Source: Streptomyces sp. NBC_00483
Lineage (GTDB): Bacteria > Actinomycetota > Actinomycetes > Streptomycetales > Streptomycetaceae
Length of the DNA stretch: 64,000 nt
Direction: 5' to 3'
NCBI RefSeq assembly: GCF_036013745.1
Contig: NZ_CP107880.1
Coordinates: forward strand, 7,254,001-7,318,000
In this document: positions 1 to 8,051 of the stretch, in pieces
Layout: every line of letters starts with the position of its first letter
Position numbering within the stretch: position 1 is the stretch's first letter
Program-made: the position numbers and the translations under genes
The notes under the pieces: generated by a model
The model's database searches: none
What the model saw: the letters and a program-made list of their open reading frames with translations, nothing else
Told to the model about the DNA's origin: nothing

Positions 1-831
1 GGCCCGGAGGCGCTCGGGGCGCTGCGCGCCGACGACGTGCTGATCCTCGCCGTGAAGACGCAGGACAGCGCGGCGGCGCTCGCCGCGTGGGGACCGCGCC
101 CCGTCGAGGGCGGCGGTACGGCGGCCGGGCGGCTGCCCCTCGTCTGCGCGCAGAACGGGGTGGAGAGCGAGCGGCTCGCCCTGCGCACCTTCCAGCGCGT
201 GTACGGGATGTGCGTGTGGCTGCCCGCCACGTTCGTCGAGCCGGGCGTCGTCCGCGCCCCGGGCGCCCCGATCTCCGGCATGCTGCACCTCGGCCGCTAC
301 CCGTCGGGAAGCGACGGGACAGTGCGGGCGATCTCCGCCGACCTGGAGAAGGGGCTCCTCGAAGCGCCCGTCGTCGACGACGTCATGCGCTGGAAGTACG
401 CCAAGCTCCTCGCCAACCTCGCCAATGCGATCGAGGCGGTGTCCGGCGTGCTCACCAGCGACGAGGCCCTCGCCCTGTTCCGCCGGGCCCGCGCCGAGGG
501 AGAGGCGGTGCTCGACGCCGCCGGTGTCGCGTACGCGAGCCAGGACGAGGAGAAGGCCGCCCGCGCCGACAAGATCCGCTTCGAGCCCTTCGACGGCGCC
601 CCGCGCGGCGGCGGCTCCTCCTGGCAGTCCCTCCAGCGCGGCGCGGGCAGCATCGAGGCCGACTACCTCAACGGCGAGATCGCCCTGCTCGGCCGCCTGC
701 ACGGCGTACCGACACCGGTCAACGACGTCCTCCAGGAACTCGCCAACGAGGCGGCGCGGGAAGGGCGTTCGGCCGGGGAGACGAGCGTGGCGGACCTCGT
801 CGCGGCGGTGGACGCGCACCGCGAGTCCTAG
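1..831 (+). CDS. Ketopantoate reductase family protein (ApbA/PanE), 5' end outside window
   Basis: The frame is open from the first base, so the N-terminal NADPH-binding loop lies outside the window and about 276 C-terminal residues are visible. The strand LILAVKTQD, the helix W-K-Y-A-K-L-L-A-N that carries the catalytic lysine in this family, and the terminal TPVNDVLQELANEA stretch match the ApbA/PanE fold. Family members reduce 2-dehydropantoate to pantoate with NADPH in CoA synthesis, but actinomycetes have several paralogues and some may use other 2-oxo acids, so the substrate is open. The next gene follows 55 bases later on the same strand. Confidence 0.8.
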   Translation, partial: GPEALGALRADDVLILAVKTQDSAAALAAWGPRPVEGGGTAAGRLPLVCAQNGVESERLALRTFQRVYGMCVWLPATFVEPGVVRAPGAPISGMLHLGRYPSGSDGTVRAISADLEKGLLEAPVVDDVMRWKYAKLLANLANAIEAVSGVLTSDEALALFRRARAEGEAVLDAAGVAYASQDEEKAARADKIRFEPFDGAPRGGGSSWQSLQRGAGSIEADYLNGEIALLGRLHGVPTPVNDVLQELANEAAREGRSAGETSVADLVAAVDAHRES

Positions 832-886
832 CGTCTGTCGCGTTTGTTCAAGAGGAGCGGGTACCGGTCGCCGTAGCGTCAGCGGC

Positions 887-1471
887 ATGAACGAACTCCG
901 CATGGACACCGTGTACCCGTACCTCACCGAGAGCGCCGCCGAAGCCGTGCGCGTCGCGGCCGGCGTCAAGCCCGACCGGCTCGACGCGGCCTCGGGCTGC
1001 GGCGACTGGGACGTGCGGACGCTCGTGAACCACTGGACCGTGTACACCTCGCACGGCATGGAACACCGGGCGCTGCGCACCCAGTTGCCCGAGGAGCTGA
1101 CCTCGCGCGACCTCACGGCCGACGAGGGCTGGGCGGCGACCTACGCCGCCGACCTCGACCGGGCGGTCGCCGCCTGGGCCGAACCGGCCGTCTGGGAGGG
1201 CGAGGTCGATCTCGGCTTTGCCAAGCAGCCCGCACCCGAGGTCGCCGCCCTGCTGTGGGCCGAACTCGTCCTGCACGGCTGGGACGTGGCCACCGCCACC
1301 GGGCAGGAGTTCCGCGTCTCGGACGGCGCGGCGGCCCTGCTCCTCCAGGTCGTGGAGGCGAACGCCGAGCTGTACCGCCAGTACGAGGGCTTCGCCGCGC
1401 CCGTCGACGTGGCGGACGACGCATCGGTGTACGCGAAGGCCCTCGCCCTCAGCGGCCGCGACCCGCGCTGA
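887..1471 (+). CDS. TIGR03086/DinB-fold protein, mycothiol-dependent isomerase-like
   Basis: A 194-residue protein with the maleylpyruvate-isomerase-like N-terminal helical bundle: 'CGDWDVRTLVNHW' with its histidine is the usual metal/thiol site, and a second histidine sits in 'WAELVLHGWDVA'. The family is common in actinobacteria, and some members act with mycothiol as a cofactor. The specific reaction cannot be read here. I chose the ATG at 887 because a TAGCGT box (874-879) lies 7 bases upstream, which fits the leaderless transcripts frequent in Streptomyces. An ATG at 902 is the alternative. It faces the MFS gene with only 12 bases between stop codons. Confidence 0.75.
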   Translation: MNELRMDTVYPYLTESAAEAVRVAAGVKPDRLDAASGCGDWDVRTLVNHWTVYTSHGMEHRALRTQLPEELTSRDLTADEGWAATYAADLDRAVAAWAEPAVWEGEVDLGFAKQPAPEVAALLWAELVLHGWDVATATGQEFRVSDGAAALLLQVVEANAELYRQYEGFAAPVDVADDASVYAKALALSGRDPR

Positions 1472-1483
1472 CGGGGGCCGGGC

Positions 1484-2743
1484 TCACTCGCCGCGCCACT
1501 GGGAGTCCCGCCGTGCCCACCGCACGGCGGGCCCCACCCCGAGCCCCGCCACCACGAACAGCACCCCGAGCACGGCCCAGCCCGCCGTCCCGTGCCGGAT
1601 CGCGGTGACCGTCACGAGGGCGGGCGCGGCCATCGTCGCCGCGGCCTGCCCGGAGTTGAACACGCCCTGGTAGACGCCCTGCGCCCGGGCGTCCGCCAGG
1701 CCGTAGCCGACGGTCCAGCCGCCCGCCGCCTGCAACACCTCGGCGAGCACCTGCACCACCGCACCGACCACCAGAATCCCCAGCGCCCACAGCGGCGAGG
1801 CCCCCGCCGAGAACGCGAAGAACGCGCAGGACAGCGCGAGCAGCAGCCCCGAGCGCCGCATCGCCTTCACCGCACCGGGCAGGTCCTCCACGCCGCGCGT
1901 CGCCCGCACCTGAAGCAGGGCCACCAGCACACAGTTGAGGACCATGACGAGCGCCGCCGTCCACGTCGGCGCCTCGGTGTGCTGCGCGATCCACAGCGGG
2001 AGACCCACCTCCAACAGGGTGTACTGCAGGGCCAGTACGGCATTGAGGAAGGTCACCGCCAGGAACGGCAGATCGCGCACCGCCCGCCACCGGCTCTCCG
2101 CCGGGGTGTCGGTCAGCGGCCGACGCCCCGCACCGCCCGGCAGCCGGTGCACCATCAGCGCCGACCCGACGAAGGCCGCCGCGTCGACGATGATCAGCGC
2201 CGTGTAGCCGGATCGGCTGTCGAGCTGCAACGCGAGCGCGCCGAACGCGCCGCCCACGCCCATGCCCGCATTGGTGACCATCCGCAGATGCGCCCGGCCC
2301 TCGACACGCTCCCCGGCGGGCAGCACATCCGCGTACAGCGCGTTGCGCACGCCCATGCTGCCCTGGCTCAGCGTGGCGTAACAGATCGCCGTCACCAGGA
2401 ACGAGGCGTACGAGTCGATCAGCGTGTACGCCACGAGGCCCACGCCGCACCCGACCCACAGCCCGGTCAGCACCGGCCGCCGCCCCCACCGGTCCGACGC
2501 CCGCCCGGCCGGCACCCCCGCCGCGAGCCCGAACACCCCGGCCACCGAGAGCCCCACGCCCACCGAGGTCGCGCTCAGGCCCACGAACCGCGTGAAGTAC
2601 AGGACGCTGACCGGGAAGAAGAGCCCGCGCCCGAACGCGTTGAGGAGCGTGAGCAGGGACAGCCTGCGCAGCACCGGCACGGTCGGCAGCATTCCGGCGA
2701 AACGCGTGGTGGGACCGGTGGGGCGGGGTGGTGAAGTGGTCAT
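1484..2743 (-). CDS. MFS transporter
   Basis: A 419-residue, 12-helix major facilitator. The motif-A loop is visible as 'GVPAGRASDRWGRRPVL' between helices 2 and 3, followed by repeated hydrophobic segments up to about residue 410. The start was placed at the ATG at 2743 (MTTSPPRP), since the upstream extension to 2779 would run to the operator. It is divergent from an ArsR-type regulator, and a perfect palindrome lies between them, so a regulated efflux role is likely. The substrate is unknown. Confidence 0.85.
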   Translation of the reverse strand: MTTSPPRPTGPTTRFAGMLPTVPVLRRLSLLTLLNAFGRGLFFPVSVLYFTRFVGLSATSVGVGLSVAGVFGLAAGVPAGRASDRWGRRPVLTGLWVGCGVGLVAYTLIDSYASFLVTAICYATLSQGSMGVRNALYADVLPAGERVEGRAHLRMVTNAGMGVGGAFGALALQLDSRSGYTALIIVDAAAFVGSALMVHRLPGGAGRRPLTDTPAESRWRAVRDLPFLAVTFLNAVLALQYTLLEVGLPLWIAQHTEAPTWTAALVMVLNCVLVALLQVRATRGVEDLPGAVKAMRRSGLLLALSCAFFAFSAGASPLWALGILVVGAVVQVLAEVLQAAGGWTVGYGLADARAQGVYQGVFNSGQAAATMAAPALVTVTAIRHGTAGWAVLGVLFVVAGLGVGPAVRWARRDSQWRGE

Positions 2744-2781
2744 GCCCACAGGGAAGCGGGGTTCCGGGCGCCGCGACATTT

Positions 2782-2800
2782 CTTTAGCGTGGCGCTAAAG
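2782..2800. promoter_or_regulatory. Perfect 19-bp palindrome, candidate ArsR operator
   Basis: CTTTAGCG and CGCTAAAG are perfect 8-bp arms around a TGG spacer. The site sits 38 bp upstream of the MFS start and about 65 bp upstream of the regulator, the only symmetric element in the divergent promoter region. This is what an ArsR-type dimer would bind. Binding is inferred. Confidence 0.7.
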
Positions 2801-2803
2801 GAT

Positions 2804-2888
2804 GGTGGGAGGGCGACGCCGTGATCGAGTTCCGGCTCGTCGTCAAGGTGGGAGGGGGCGCGTCGTGATCGAGTTCCGGTTCGTCGTC
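2804..2888 (+). repeat. Tandem duplication of a ribosome-binding site plus first eight codons
   Basis: The segment with GGTGGGAGGG, a GTG start and the codons for VIEFR-L/F-VV occurs twice, at 2804-2844 and 2847-2888. The GTG codons are 44 bases apart. Only the second copy is in frame with the ArsR-type gene. The first copy reads as a 15-codon ORF ending in the TGA that overlaps the second GTG. Confidence 0.85.
2821..2868 (+). CDS. Fifteen-codon upstream ORF overlapping the ArsR-type start (GTGA)
   Basis: The first copy of the duplicated start region has its own purine-rich Shine-Dalgarno (GGTGGGAGGG) and GTG, and reads VIEFRLVVKVGGGAS before TGA at 2866-2868. That TGA overlaps the GTG at 2865 used by the regulator, the geometry of translational coupling. 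It is probably a by-product of the duplication rather than a functional peptide, but it could set the translation rate of the regulator. Confidence 0.45.
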   Translation: MIEFRLVVKVGGGAS

Positions 2889-3851
2889 GGCGATCTCGCC
2901 CGTACGTCCTTCGCGTACTCGCCCCTCCAAGAGGCCGTGTACTCGCTGCGCTGCTGGCGCGACCCCGCCCGCTATCCGCACCAGCGGCCCTGGCTGCGCC
3001 GCCTGGCCCCGGCCTTCCGGCGCCTCGACACCGAGCTGCTCGGCGCCCTCGTCGCACCGCACCTGTGGCTACCGGACTACCTCACCCCGCGCCCGGAGCG
3101 CCCGCGCCCCGCGTTCGACGGGCAGCTCGCCCGGATCCGTGGCGTGCCGCCCGAGTCCCTGGAGTCCGAATTCACCGCCGCCTACGACACGGTGACGGGC
3201 CGTCTGCCGCAGGTACTGCGCGAGGGGCTCGCCGACCCGGCCGCGTTCCGCCACCGCATCGCCGACGCGCTGGAGGCCTACTGGCACGAGTGCCTCGCCC
3301 CGGACTGGTGGCCCCGCGTGCAGTCCGTCCTGGAGGCCGACCTCACCTACCGCGGCAAGGTGCTCGCGGACGCGGGCGTGGGCGGCCTGTTCACCAGTCT
3401 CGACCGGCGCCTTTCCTGGGACGGCGACGTGCTCACCCTCGTACAGACCGACAGCCTGCACACCTGGCCCGGGGCCGACATTCCCATCGAGGGCCGCGGG
3501 CTCGTCCTCGTCCCCACGCTCTTCTGCCACGGCGCCCACACCATGATCGACCCCGGTCTTCCGCCGCTGCTCAGCTACCCGGCCCGCGGCCGCGCCACCA
3601 TCTCCGAGGCCCCGCCCCCTGCGACCAGCGAGGCCCTGACCCGCCTGCTCGGCGCGGCCCGCGCCCGCATCCTGCGGCTGCTCGCGGAACCCGCGTCGAC
3701 CACGGAACTCGCCCATCGCCTCGACGTCACTCCGGGCGCGGTCAGCCAGCACCTGTCGATCCTGTACGACGCGGGGCTTCTGCTGCGTACGCGCAGCGGG
3801 CGGAGCGTGCGGTATGCGCGCAGCGAGTTGGGGGAGCAGTTGTGCGGGTGA
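2865..3851 (+). CDS. ArsR-type transcriptional regulator with large N-terminal domain
   Basis: A 328-residue protein. Residues about 1-250 form a domain beginning 'VIEFRFVVGDLARTSFAYSP', seen in many Streptomyces regulators of DUF5937 type. The last 75 residues hold a winged helix, including 'AHRLDVTPGAVSQHLSIL', the ArsR recognition helix. The start at GTG 2865 is preceded by GGTGGGAGGG and is the in-frame copy of a duplicated start region. No CxC metal site is visible in the winged helix, so a metal sensor is unlikely. It is divergent from an MFS pump and probably represses it through the palindrome at 2782-2800. Confidence 0.8.
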   Translation: MIEFRFVVGDLARTSFAYSPLQEAVYSLRCWRDPARYPHQRPWLRRLAPAFRRLDTELLGALVAPHLWLPDYLTPRPERPRPAFDGQLARIRGVPPESLESEFTAAYDTVTGRLPQVLREGLADPAAFRHRIADALEAYWHECLAPDWWPRVQSVLEADLTYRGKVLADAGVGGLFTSLDRRLSWDGDVLTLVQTDSLHTWPGADIPIEGRGLVLVPTLFCHGAHTMIDPGLPPLLSYPARGRATISEAPPPATSEALTRLLGAARARILRLLAEPASTTELAHRLDVTPGAVSQHLSILYDAGLLLRTRSGRSVRYARSELGEQLCG

Positions 3852-3858
3852 GCCCGGC

Positions 3859-4599
3859 TCAGGCGCTCACTGCCACCAATTCCCGTACGAGAGACGCCTC
3901 GTAACGGTCCATCAGCACCCGTGCCACCTCCGGCGCGGGCCCCAGCACATCGGCCAGGACATCGGCGTCCGCGGCGCCCGCCGCGATCCGGTCCGGGAGG
4001 CGGCCCGGCGCGAGGACGTAGGGGGCGACGGCCACCCGCTCGCAGCCCAGGGCCCGAAGTTCGCGCACGGCGTCCTCAGTGCGCGGCAGAGATGCGGAGG
4101 CGAACGCAGGCCGCACGGCGCACCAACCGGTGTGCCGCCACTCCCGCGCGATTTCAGCGATCACTGCGATCGCCTCCGGGTCGGAGGAGCCCGCCGAGGC
4201 CAGGACGACCCCGGTCGTGGGCTTGTCGGCGGGGGTCAACCCCGCCTCGTACAGGCGTCGTTCGAGGGCCGACACCAGGAGCGGGTCGGGGCCCAGGACC
4301 TCCGCCTGGTGGATGCGCATCCCGCGGGGCGCCTCGCGCAGCACCGCGGGGATGTCCGTCTTCGCGTGGAAGGCGCGGGTCAGCAGGAGGGGCAGCGCGA
4401 CCACATCGCGTACGCCGTCCGCCGCGAGCGACTCCAACACCCCATGCACGGAAGGGACGTTGAACTCCAGGAACGCCGTCTCCACCCGCACGCCGGGATT
4501 CTGCGCCCGGACCTCGCCCACGAGGGCGTGCACGGTCGCGGCATGGCGCGGGTCGCGGCTGCCGTGGGCTATGACGAGAAGGGCGGGGGAGTGGCTCAT
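3859..4599 (-). CDS. Sirohydrochlorin chelatase (CbiX/SirB-like)
   Basis: A 246-residue two-repeat chelatase with the N-terminal 'AHGSRDP' loop (His12) and 'LLTRAFHAKTDIP', whose histidines bind the metal and tetrapyrrole. The protein inserts iron, or cobalt in cobalamin paths, into sirohydrochlorin. Position supports the iron role: it ends the sulfur-assimilation operon whose sulfite reductase needs siroheme. It starts 7 bases after the stop of the decayed permease and converges with the ArsR-type gene, with 7 bases between the stops. Confidence 0.85.
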   Translation of the reverse strand: MSHSPALLVIAHGSRDPRHAATVHALVGEVRAQNPGVRVETAFLEFNVPSVHGVLESLAADGVRDVVALPLLLTRAFHAKTDIPAVLREAPRGMRIHQAEVLGPDPLLVSALERRLYEAGLTPADKPTTGVVLASAGSSDPEAIAVIAEIAREWRHTGWCAVRPAFASASLPRTEDAVRELRALGCERVAVAPYVLAPGRLPDRIAAGAADADVLADVLGPAPEVARVLMDRYEASLVRELVAVSA

Positions 4600-4606
4600 C
4601 GTTCGC

Positions 4607-5161
4607 TCAGTTCTTGACGAGGAGTCCGCGGCCGCGCAGTGCGCGCCGCTCCAACGGGCTGAAGATCAACAGGTCGACGGCGATGCCGACGGTCGGAATG
4701 AGGAGGACGGCGAGGAGGACCATCGACGTGGACGAGACGGCGTGCTCGCTCCCCTGGAACCGGTCGAGGCCCGTCCCCGACGCCCAGGCGATGAGTTCGG
4801 CCGCCAGCAGCGCGCGCCACGTGAACGCCCAGCCCTGCTTGAGCCCCGCCGGGTAGGCGGGCGGCGACGACCCGACACCGGCCGCGATCGCGGGGGCCGC
4901 GCCCAGCAGGATCACCCCGTACATCACCGGGTCGCTCAGGCCGAGCCACAGCACCACGGCCGGCACCCACAGCACCGACGGCAGCGACCGCAGGCCCGAA
5001 AGGACCGGGCCGACCGTCGCCCGCACGAACCGCATGCGGGAGACGGCGAGCCCGAGCAGCGTGCCGATCACCAGGGCGAGCAGGAAACCGAGCAGCCCGC
5101 GCGAGACGCTCGTCCAGACGAAGCCGGGGAGCGTGCTCGGCAGCCAGGCGCTCGGATTCAT
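4607..5161 (-). pseudogene. Remnant of aliphatic sulfonate ABC permease (SsuC-like)
   Basis: The 184-codon frame is open and clearly SsuC-like: 'WTSVSRGLLGFLLALVIG' near the start, 'GLRSLPSVLWVPAVVLWLG', 'AGLKQGWAFTWRALLAAELI' and the end 'LLIFSPLERRALRGRGLLVKN'. Compared with remembered full-length homologues (about 260-300 residues), two parts are missing. One is the first 70-80 residues with the first membrane span. The other is about 35 residues between 'LLGAAPAIA' and 'PAGLKQGWAF', which contain the EAA loop that docks the ATPase. No substrate-binding or ATP-binding gene accompanies it, though both normally sit between cysN and the permease. It begins 13 bases after the cysN stop. I infer a deletion that removed ssuA, ssuB and part of ssuC. 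Confidence 0.65.
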
Positions 5162-5174
5162 GCCGACTCGGGAC

Positions 5175-6524
5175 TCAGAAGTCCCAACCCTCCTCGTCCA
5201 CCAGTGCCTTGGGGTCCTCGGCCGAGGCGAAGGACTCGCCGGCCATGCCCGCCGCGAGCGTCGTGCCGTCCGACGGATCGACCAGCAGGAACGAGCCCGT
5301 CCGGCGCGAGTCCGCGTACGAGTCGATGGCGAGCGCCTCGGCGATCCGCACCTTGACCCGGCCGATGTCGTTGGCGACGAGTTGGCCCGGCTCGGGGTGC
5401 TGGGAGAGGTCGTCGAGCGTGAGCCGCGACGGGATCTCCTTGACGATCGCCTTGACCGTACGGGTGGTGTGCTTGAGCAGTACCCGCTGGCCGACGACGA
5501 GCGGGGTGTCGGCCACGTGGCACACCGTCGCCTCGATGTCCTGCGAGGTGGCGGGCGCGTCGTGGCTCGGCACGATCAGGTCGCCGCGCGAGATGTCGAT
5601 GTCGTCCTCCAGGAGGAGGGTGATCGACTGCGGCGTCCATGCGACGTCAACCGCCGTTCCCAGCAGGTCGATTCCGGTGACCTTCGACGTGCGGCCCGAG
5701 GGCAGCACGGTGACGGACTCGCCGACGCGGAAGGTGCCGGCCGCGATCTGCCCCGCGTAGCCCCGGTAGTCCGGGTGCTCGGCGGTCTGCGGGCGGATCA
5801 CGTACTGGACGGGCAGGCGCGCGTGGCAGCTGGTGAGGTCGTGGCTGACCGGCACCGTCTCCAGGTGCTCCAGGACCGTCGGGCCGCCGTACCAGTCCAT
5901 GTTGGCGGACGGCTCCACCACGTTGTCGCCCGCGAGCGCCGAGATCGGGATGGCGGTGATCTCCGGGACGCCCAACTGCCCGGCGTACGCGGTGAATTCC
6001 TCGGCGATCTTCGCGAAGACCTGCTCCTGGTAGTCGACGAGGTCCATCTTGTTCACGGCGAGGACGACGTGCGGGACACGGAGCAGCGCGGCGACGGCGG
6101 CGTGCCGGCGGGTCTGCTCGATGACGCCGTTGCGGGCGTCGACGAGAACCACGGCGAGGTCGGCGGTGGAGGCGCCGGTCACCATGTTCCGCGTGTACTG
6201 CACGTGGCCCGGCGTGTCCGCGAGGATGAAGCGGCGGCGCGGGGTCGCGAAGTAGCGGTACGCGACATCGATCGTGATGCCCTGCTCGCGCTCGGCGCGC
6301 AGGCCGTCCGTGAGGAGGGCCAGGTCGGGCTCGGCGGCGCCGCGCGAACGCGACGCGAGCTCGACGGCCTCCAGCTGGTCGGTCAGGACCGACTTGGAGT
6401 CGTGCAGCAGGCGGCCGACGAGCGTGGACTTGCCGTCGTCGACCGAGCCGGCCGTGGCGAACCGCAGCAGGGTCGTCGCCGAAAGCCCGGCCAGCTCTTC
6501 GGCGGCGGAGGTGGTGGTGCTCAT
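5175..6524 (-). CDS. cysN: Sulfate adenylyltransferase subunit 1 (GTPase)
   Basis: A 449-residue GTPase subunit of ATP sulfurylase, which couples GTP hydrolysis to APS formation from sulfate and ATP. G1 is GSVDDGKST (residues 26-34), G3 is DTPGH (103-107) and G4 is NKMD (158-161), followed by EF-Tu-like domains 2 and 3. The start at the ATG at 6524 lies two bases after the cysD stop (TAGACATG), so it is translated with cysD. There is no fused APS kinase domain, in line with the separate cysC. Confidence 0.95.
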   Translation of the reverse strand: MSTTTSAAEELAGLSATTLLRFATAGSVDDGKSTLVGRLLHDSKSVLTDQLEAVELASRSRGAAEPDLALLTDGLRAEREQGITIDVAYRYFATPRRRFILADTPGHVQYTRNMVTGASTADLAVVLVDARNGVIEQTRRHAAVAALLRVPHVVLAVNKMDLVDYQEQVFAKIAEEFTAYAGQLGVPEITAIPISALAGDNVVEPSANMDWYGGPTVLEHLETVPVSHDLTSCHARLPVQYVIRPQTAEHPDYRGYAGQIAAGTFRVGESVTVLPSGRTSKVTGIDLLGTAVDVAWTPQSITLLLEDDIDISRGDLIVPSHDAPATSQDIEATVCHVADTPLVVGQRVLLKHTTRTVKAIVKEIPSRLTLDDLSQHPEPGQLVANDIGRVKVRIAEALAIDSYADSRRTGSFLLVDPSDGTTLAAGMAGESFASAEDPKALVDEEGWDF

Positions 6525-6526
6525 GT

Positions 6527-7474
6527 CTAGAAGTACCCTTCGCGCTTGCGGTCTTCCATCGCGGCCTCGGACATCTTGTCGTCGGCGCGGGTGGCGCCCC
6601 GCTCGGTGAGCCGGGACACGGCGATCTCGGCGATGACCTTGTCGATGGTCGTGGCGTCGGAGTCGACGGCGCCGGTGCAGGACATGTCGCCGACGGTGCG
6701 GTAGCGGACCTGCCGCGTCTCGACCGTCTCGTCGTCCTTCGGGCCGCCCCACTCGCCGGCGGTCAGCCACATGCCGCTGCGCTTGAAGACCGGGCGCTCG
6801 TGCGCGTAGTAGATCTGCGGCAGTTCGATGTTCTCGCGGGCGATGTACTGCCACACGTCCAGCTCGGTCCAGTTGGACAGCGGGAACACGCGGACGTGCT
6901 CGCCGGGGGCGTGCCGGCCGTTGTAGAGCTGCCACAGCTCGGGGCGCTGGCGGCGCGGGTCCCACTGGGAGAACTCGTCGCGCAGGGAGAACACGCGCTC
7001 CTTGGCGCGGGCCTTCTCCTCGTCGCGGCGGCCGCCGCCGAAGACGGCGTCGAACTTCTCCTGCTGGATCTTCTCGGTCAGCGGCACCGTCTGGAGCGGG
7101 TTACGGGTCCCGTCCGGACGCTCGCGCAGCTTGCCGGCGTCGATGTACTCCTGCACGGACGCGACGTGCAGCCGCAGCCCGTGCTTCTCGACGGCGCGGT
7201 CGCGGTACTCGATGACCTCGGGGAAGTTGTGCCCGGTGTCCACGTGAAGGAGCGAGAAGGGGATCGCGGCCGGGGCGAACGCCTTCAGCGCTAGGTGCAG
7301 CATGACGATGGAGTCCTTGCCGCCGGAGAAGAGAATCACCGGCCGCTCGAACTCGCCCGCCACCTCGCGGAAGATGTGCACCGCCTCGGACTCAAGGGCG
7401 TCCAAGTGGCTCAGCGCGTAAGGGCTGTCGGTCTCCTCGGAGCCCTCGGAGACGGAAGAAGCTACGGTCGTCAT
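6527..7474 (-). CDS. cysD: Sulfate adenylyltransferase subunit 2
   Basis: A 315-residue PP-loop ATP pyrophosphatase with the motif SGGKDS at residues 50-55 and the C-terminal 'DRKREGYF' ending typical of CysD. With CysN it forms ATP sulfurylase, making APS from sulfate. Its ATG overlaps the cysC stop (ATGA), and cysN follows two bases after its own stop, so cysC-cysD-cysN is a tightly coupled set. Confidence 0.95.
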   Translation of the reverse strand: MTTVASSVSEGSEETDSPYALSHLDALESEAVHIFREVAGEFERPVILFSGGKDSIVMLHLALKAFAPAAIPFSLLHVDTGHNFPEVIEYRDRAVEKHGLRLHVASVQEYIDAGKLRERPDGTRNPLQTVPLTEKIQQEKFDAVFGGGRRDEEKARAKERVFSLRDEFSQWDPRRQRPELWQLYNGRHAPGEHVRVFPLSNWTELDVWQYIARENIELPQIYYAHERPVFKRSGMWLTAGEWGGPKDDETVETRQVRYRTVGDMSCTGAVDSDATTIDKVIAEIAVSRLTERGATRADDKMSEAAMEDRKREGYF

Positions 7475-8037
7475 GCGGCGAGACCCCTCTCGGTGAGCAG
7501 CGCACGGAGCGCTGCCGCGGACTCCTGCACGGTCTGGTTCTGCGACTCGATGCGCAGGTCGGGCGATTCGGGTGCCTCGTACGGGTCGTCGACGCCGGTA
7601 AGGCCTGACAGCTCACCTGCCGCCTGCTTGGCGTACAGGCCCTTCACATCGCGTACGGAGCACACGTCCACGGGCGTGGCCACGTGCACCTCCAGGTACC
7701 CGGTGCCGCCGGTCTGGTGGCGCTTGCGGACGGCCTCGCGGCTGTCCGCGTAGGGCGCGATGACCGGGACGAGCGCCAACACGCCGTTACGGGCCAGGAG
7801 TTCGGCGAGGTAGCCGATGCGCTGGACGTTCGTGTGCCGGTCCTCCCGGCTGAAGCCGAGGCCCGCCGAGAGGTACTCGCGGATCTCGTCGCCGTCCAGC
7901 ACCTCGACCTTGCGGCCCTCGGCGCGCAGCGTGTTCGCCAGCTCGTACGCGATGGTGGTCTTGCCGGCGGACGGCAGACCCGTGAGCCAGATGGTGGCTC
8001 CGGTCACTTGGTTCTCCAAAGTCCGTGTTTCGTTCAT
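7471..8037 (-). CDS. cysC: Adenylylsulfate (APS) kinase
   Basis: A 188-residue P-loop kinase with GLPSAGKTT at residues 20-28 and the APS-kinase segments 'DGDEIREYLSAGLGFSREDR' and 'FVEV'-like 'YLEVHVATPVDVC'. It phosphorylates APS to PAPS. The ATG at 8037 begins MNETRTLENQ. Its stop overlaps the cysD start by ATGA, and it begins 14 bases after the cysH stop. Confidence 0.93.
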   Translation of the reverse strand: MNETRTLENQVTGATIWLTGLPSAGKTTIAYELANTLRAEGRKVEVLDGDEIREYLSAGLGFSREDRHTNVQRIGYLAELLARNGVLALVPVIAPYADSREAVRKRHQTGGTGYLEVHVATPVDVCSVRDVKGLYAKQAAGELSGLTGVDDPYEAPESPDLRIESQNQTVQESAAALRALLTERGLAA

Positions 8038-8051
8038 GAGTTCAGGCCCGG

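Noticed and set aside
1592..2734. Long open frame antisense to the MFS gene (380 codons)
   Set aside because: Composition is Arg/Gly/Pro/His-rich with no domain; it is the usual open antisense frame of a high-GC gene.
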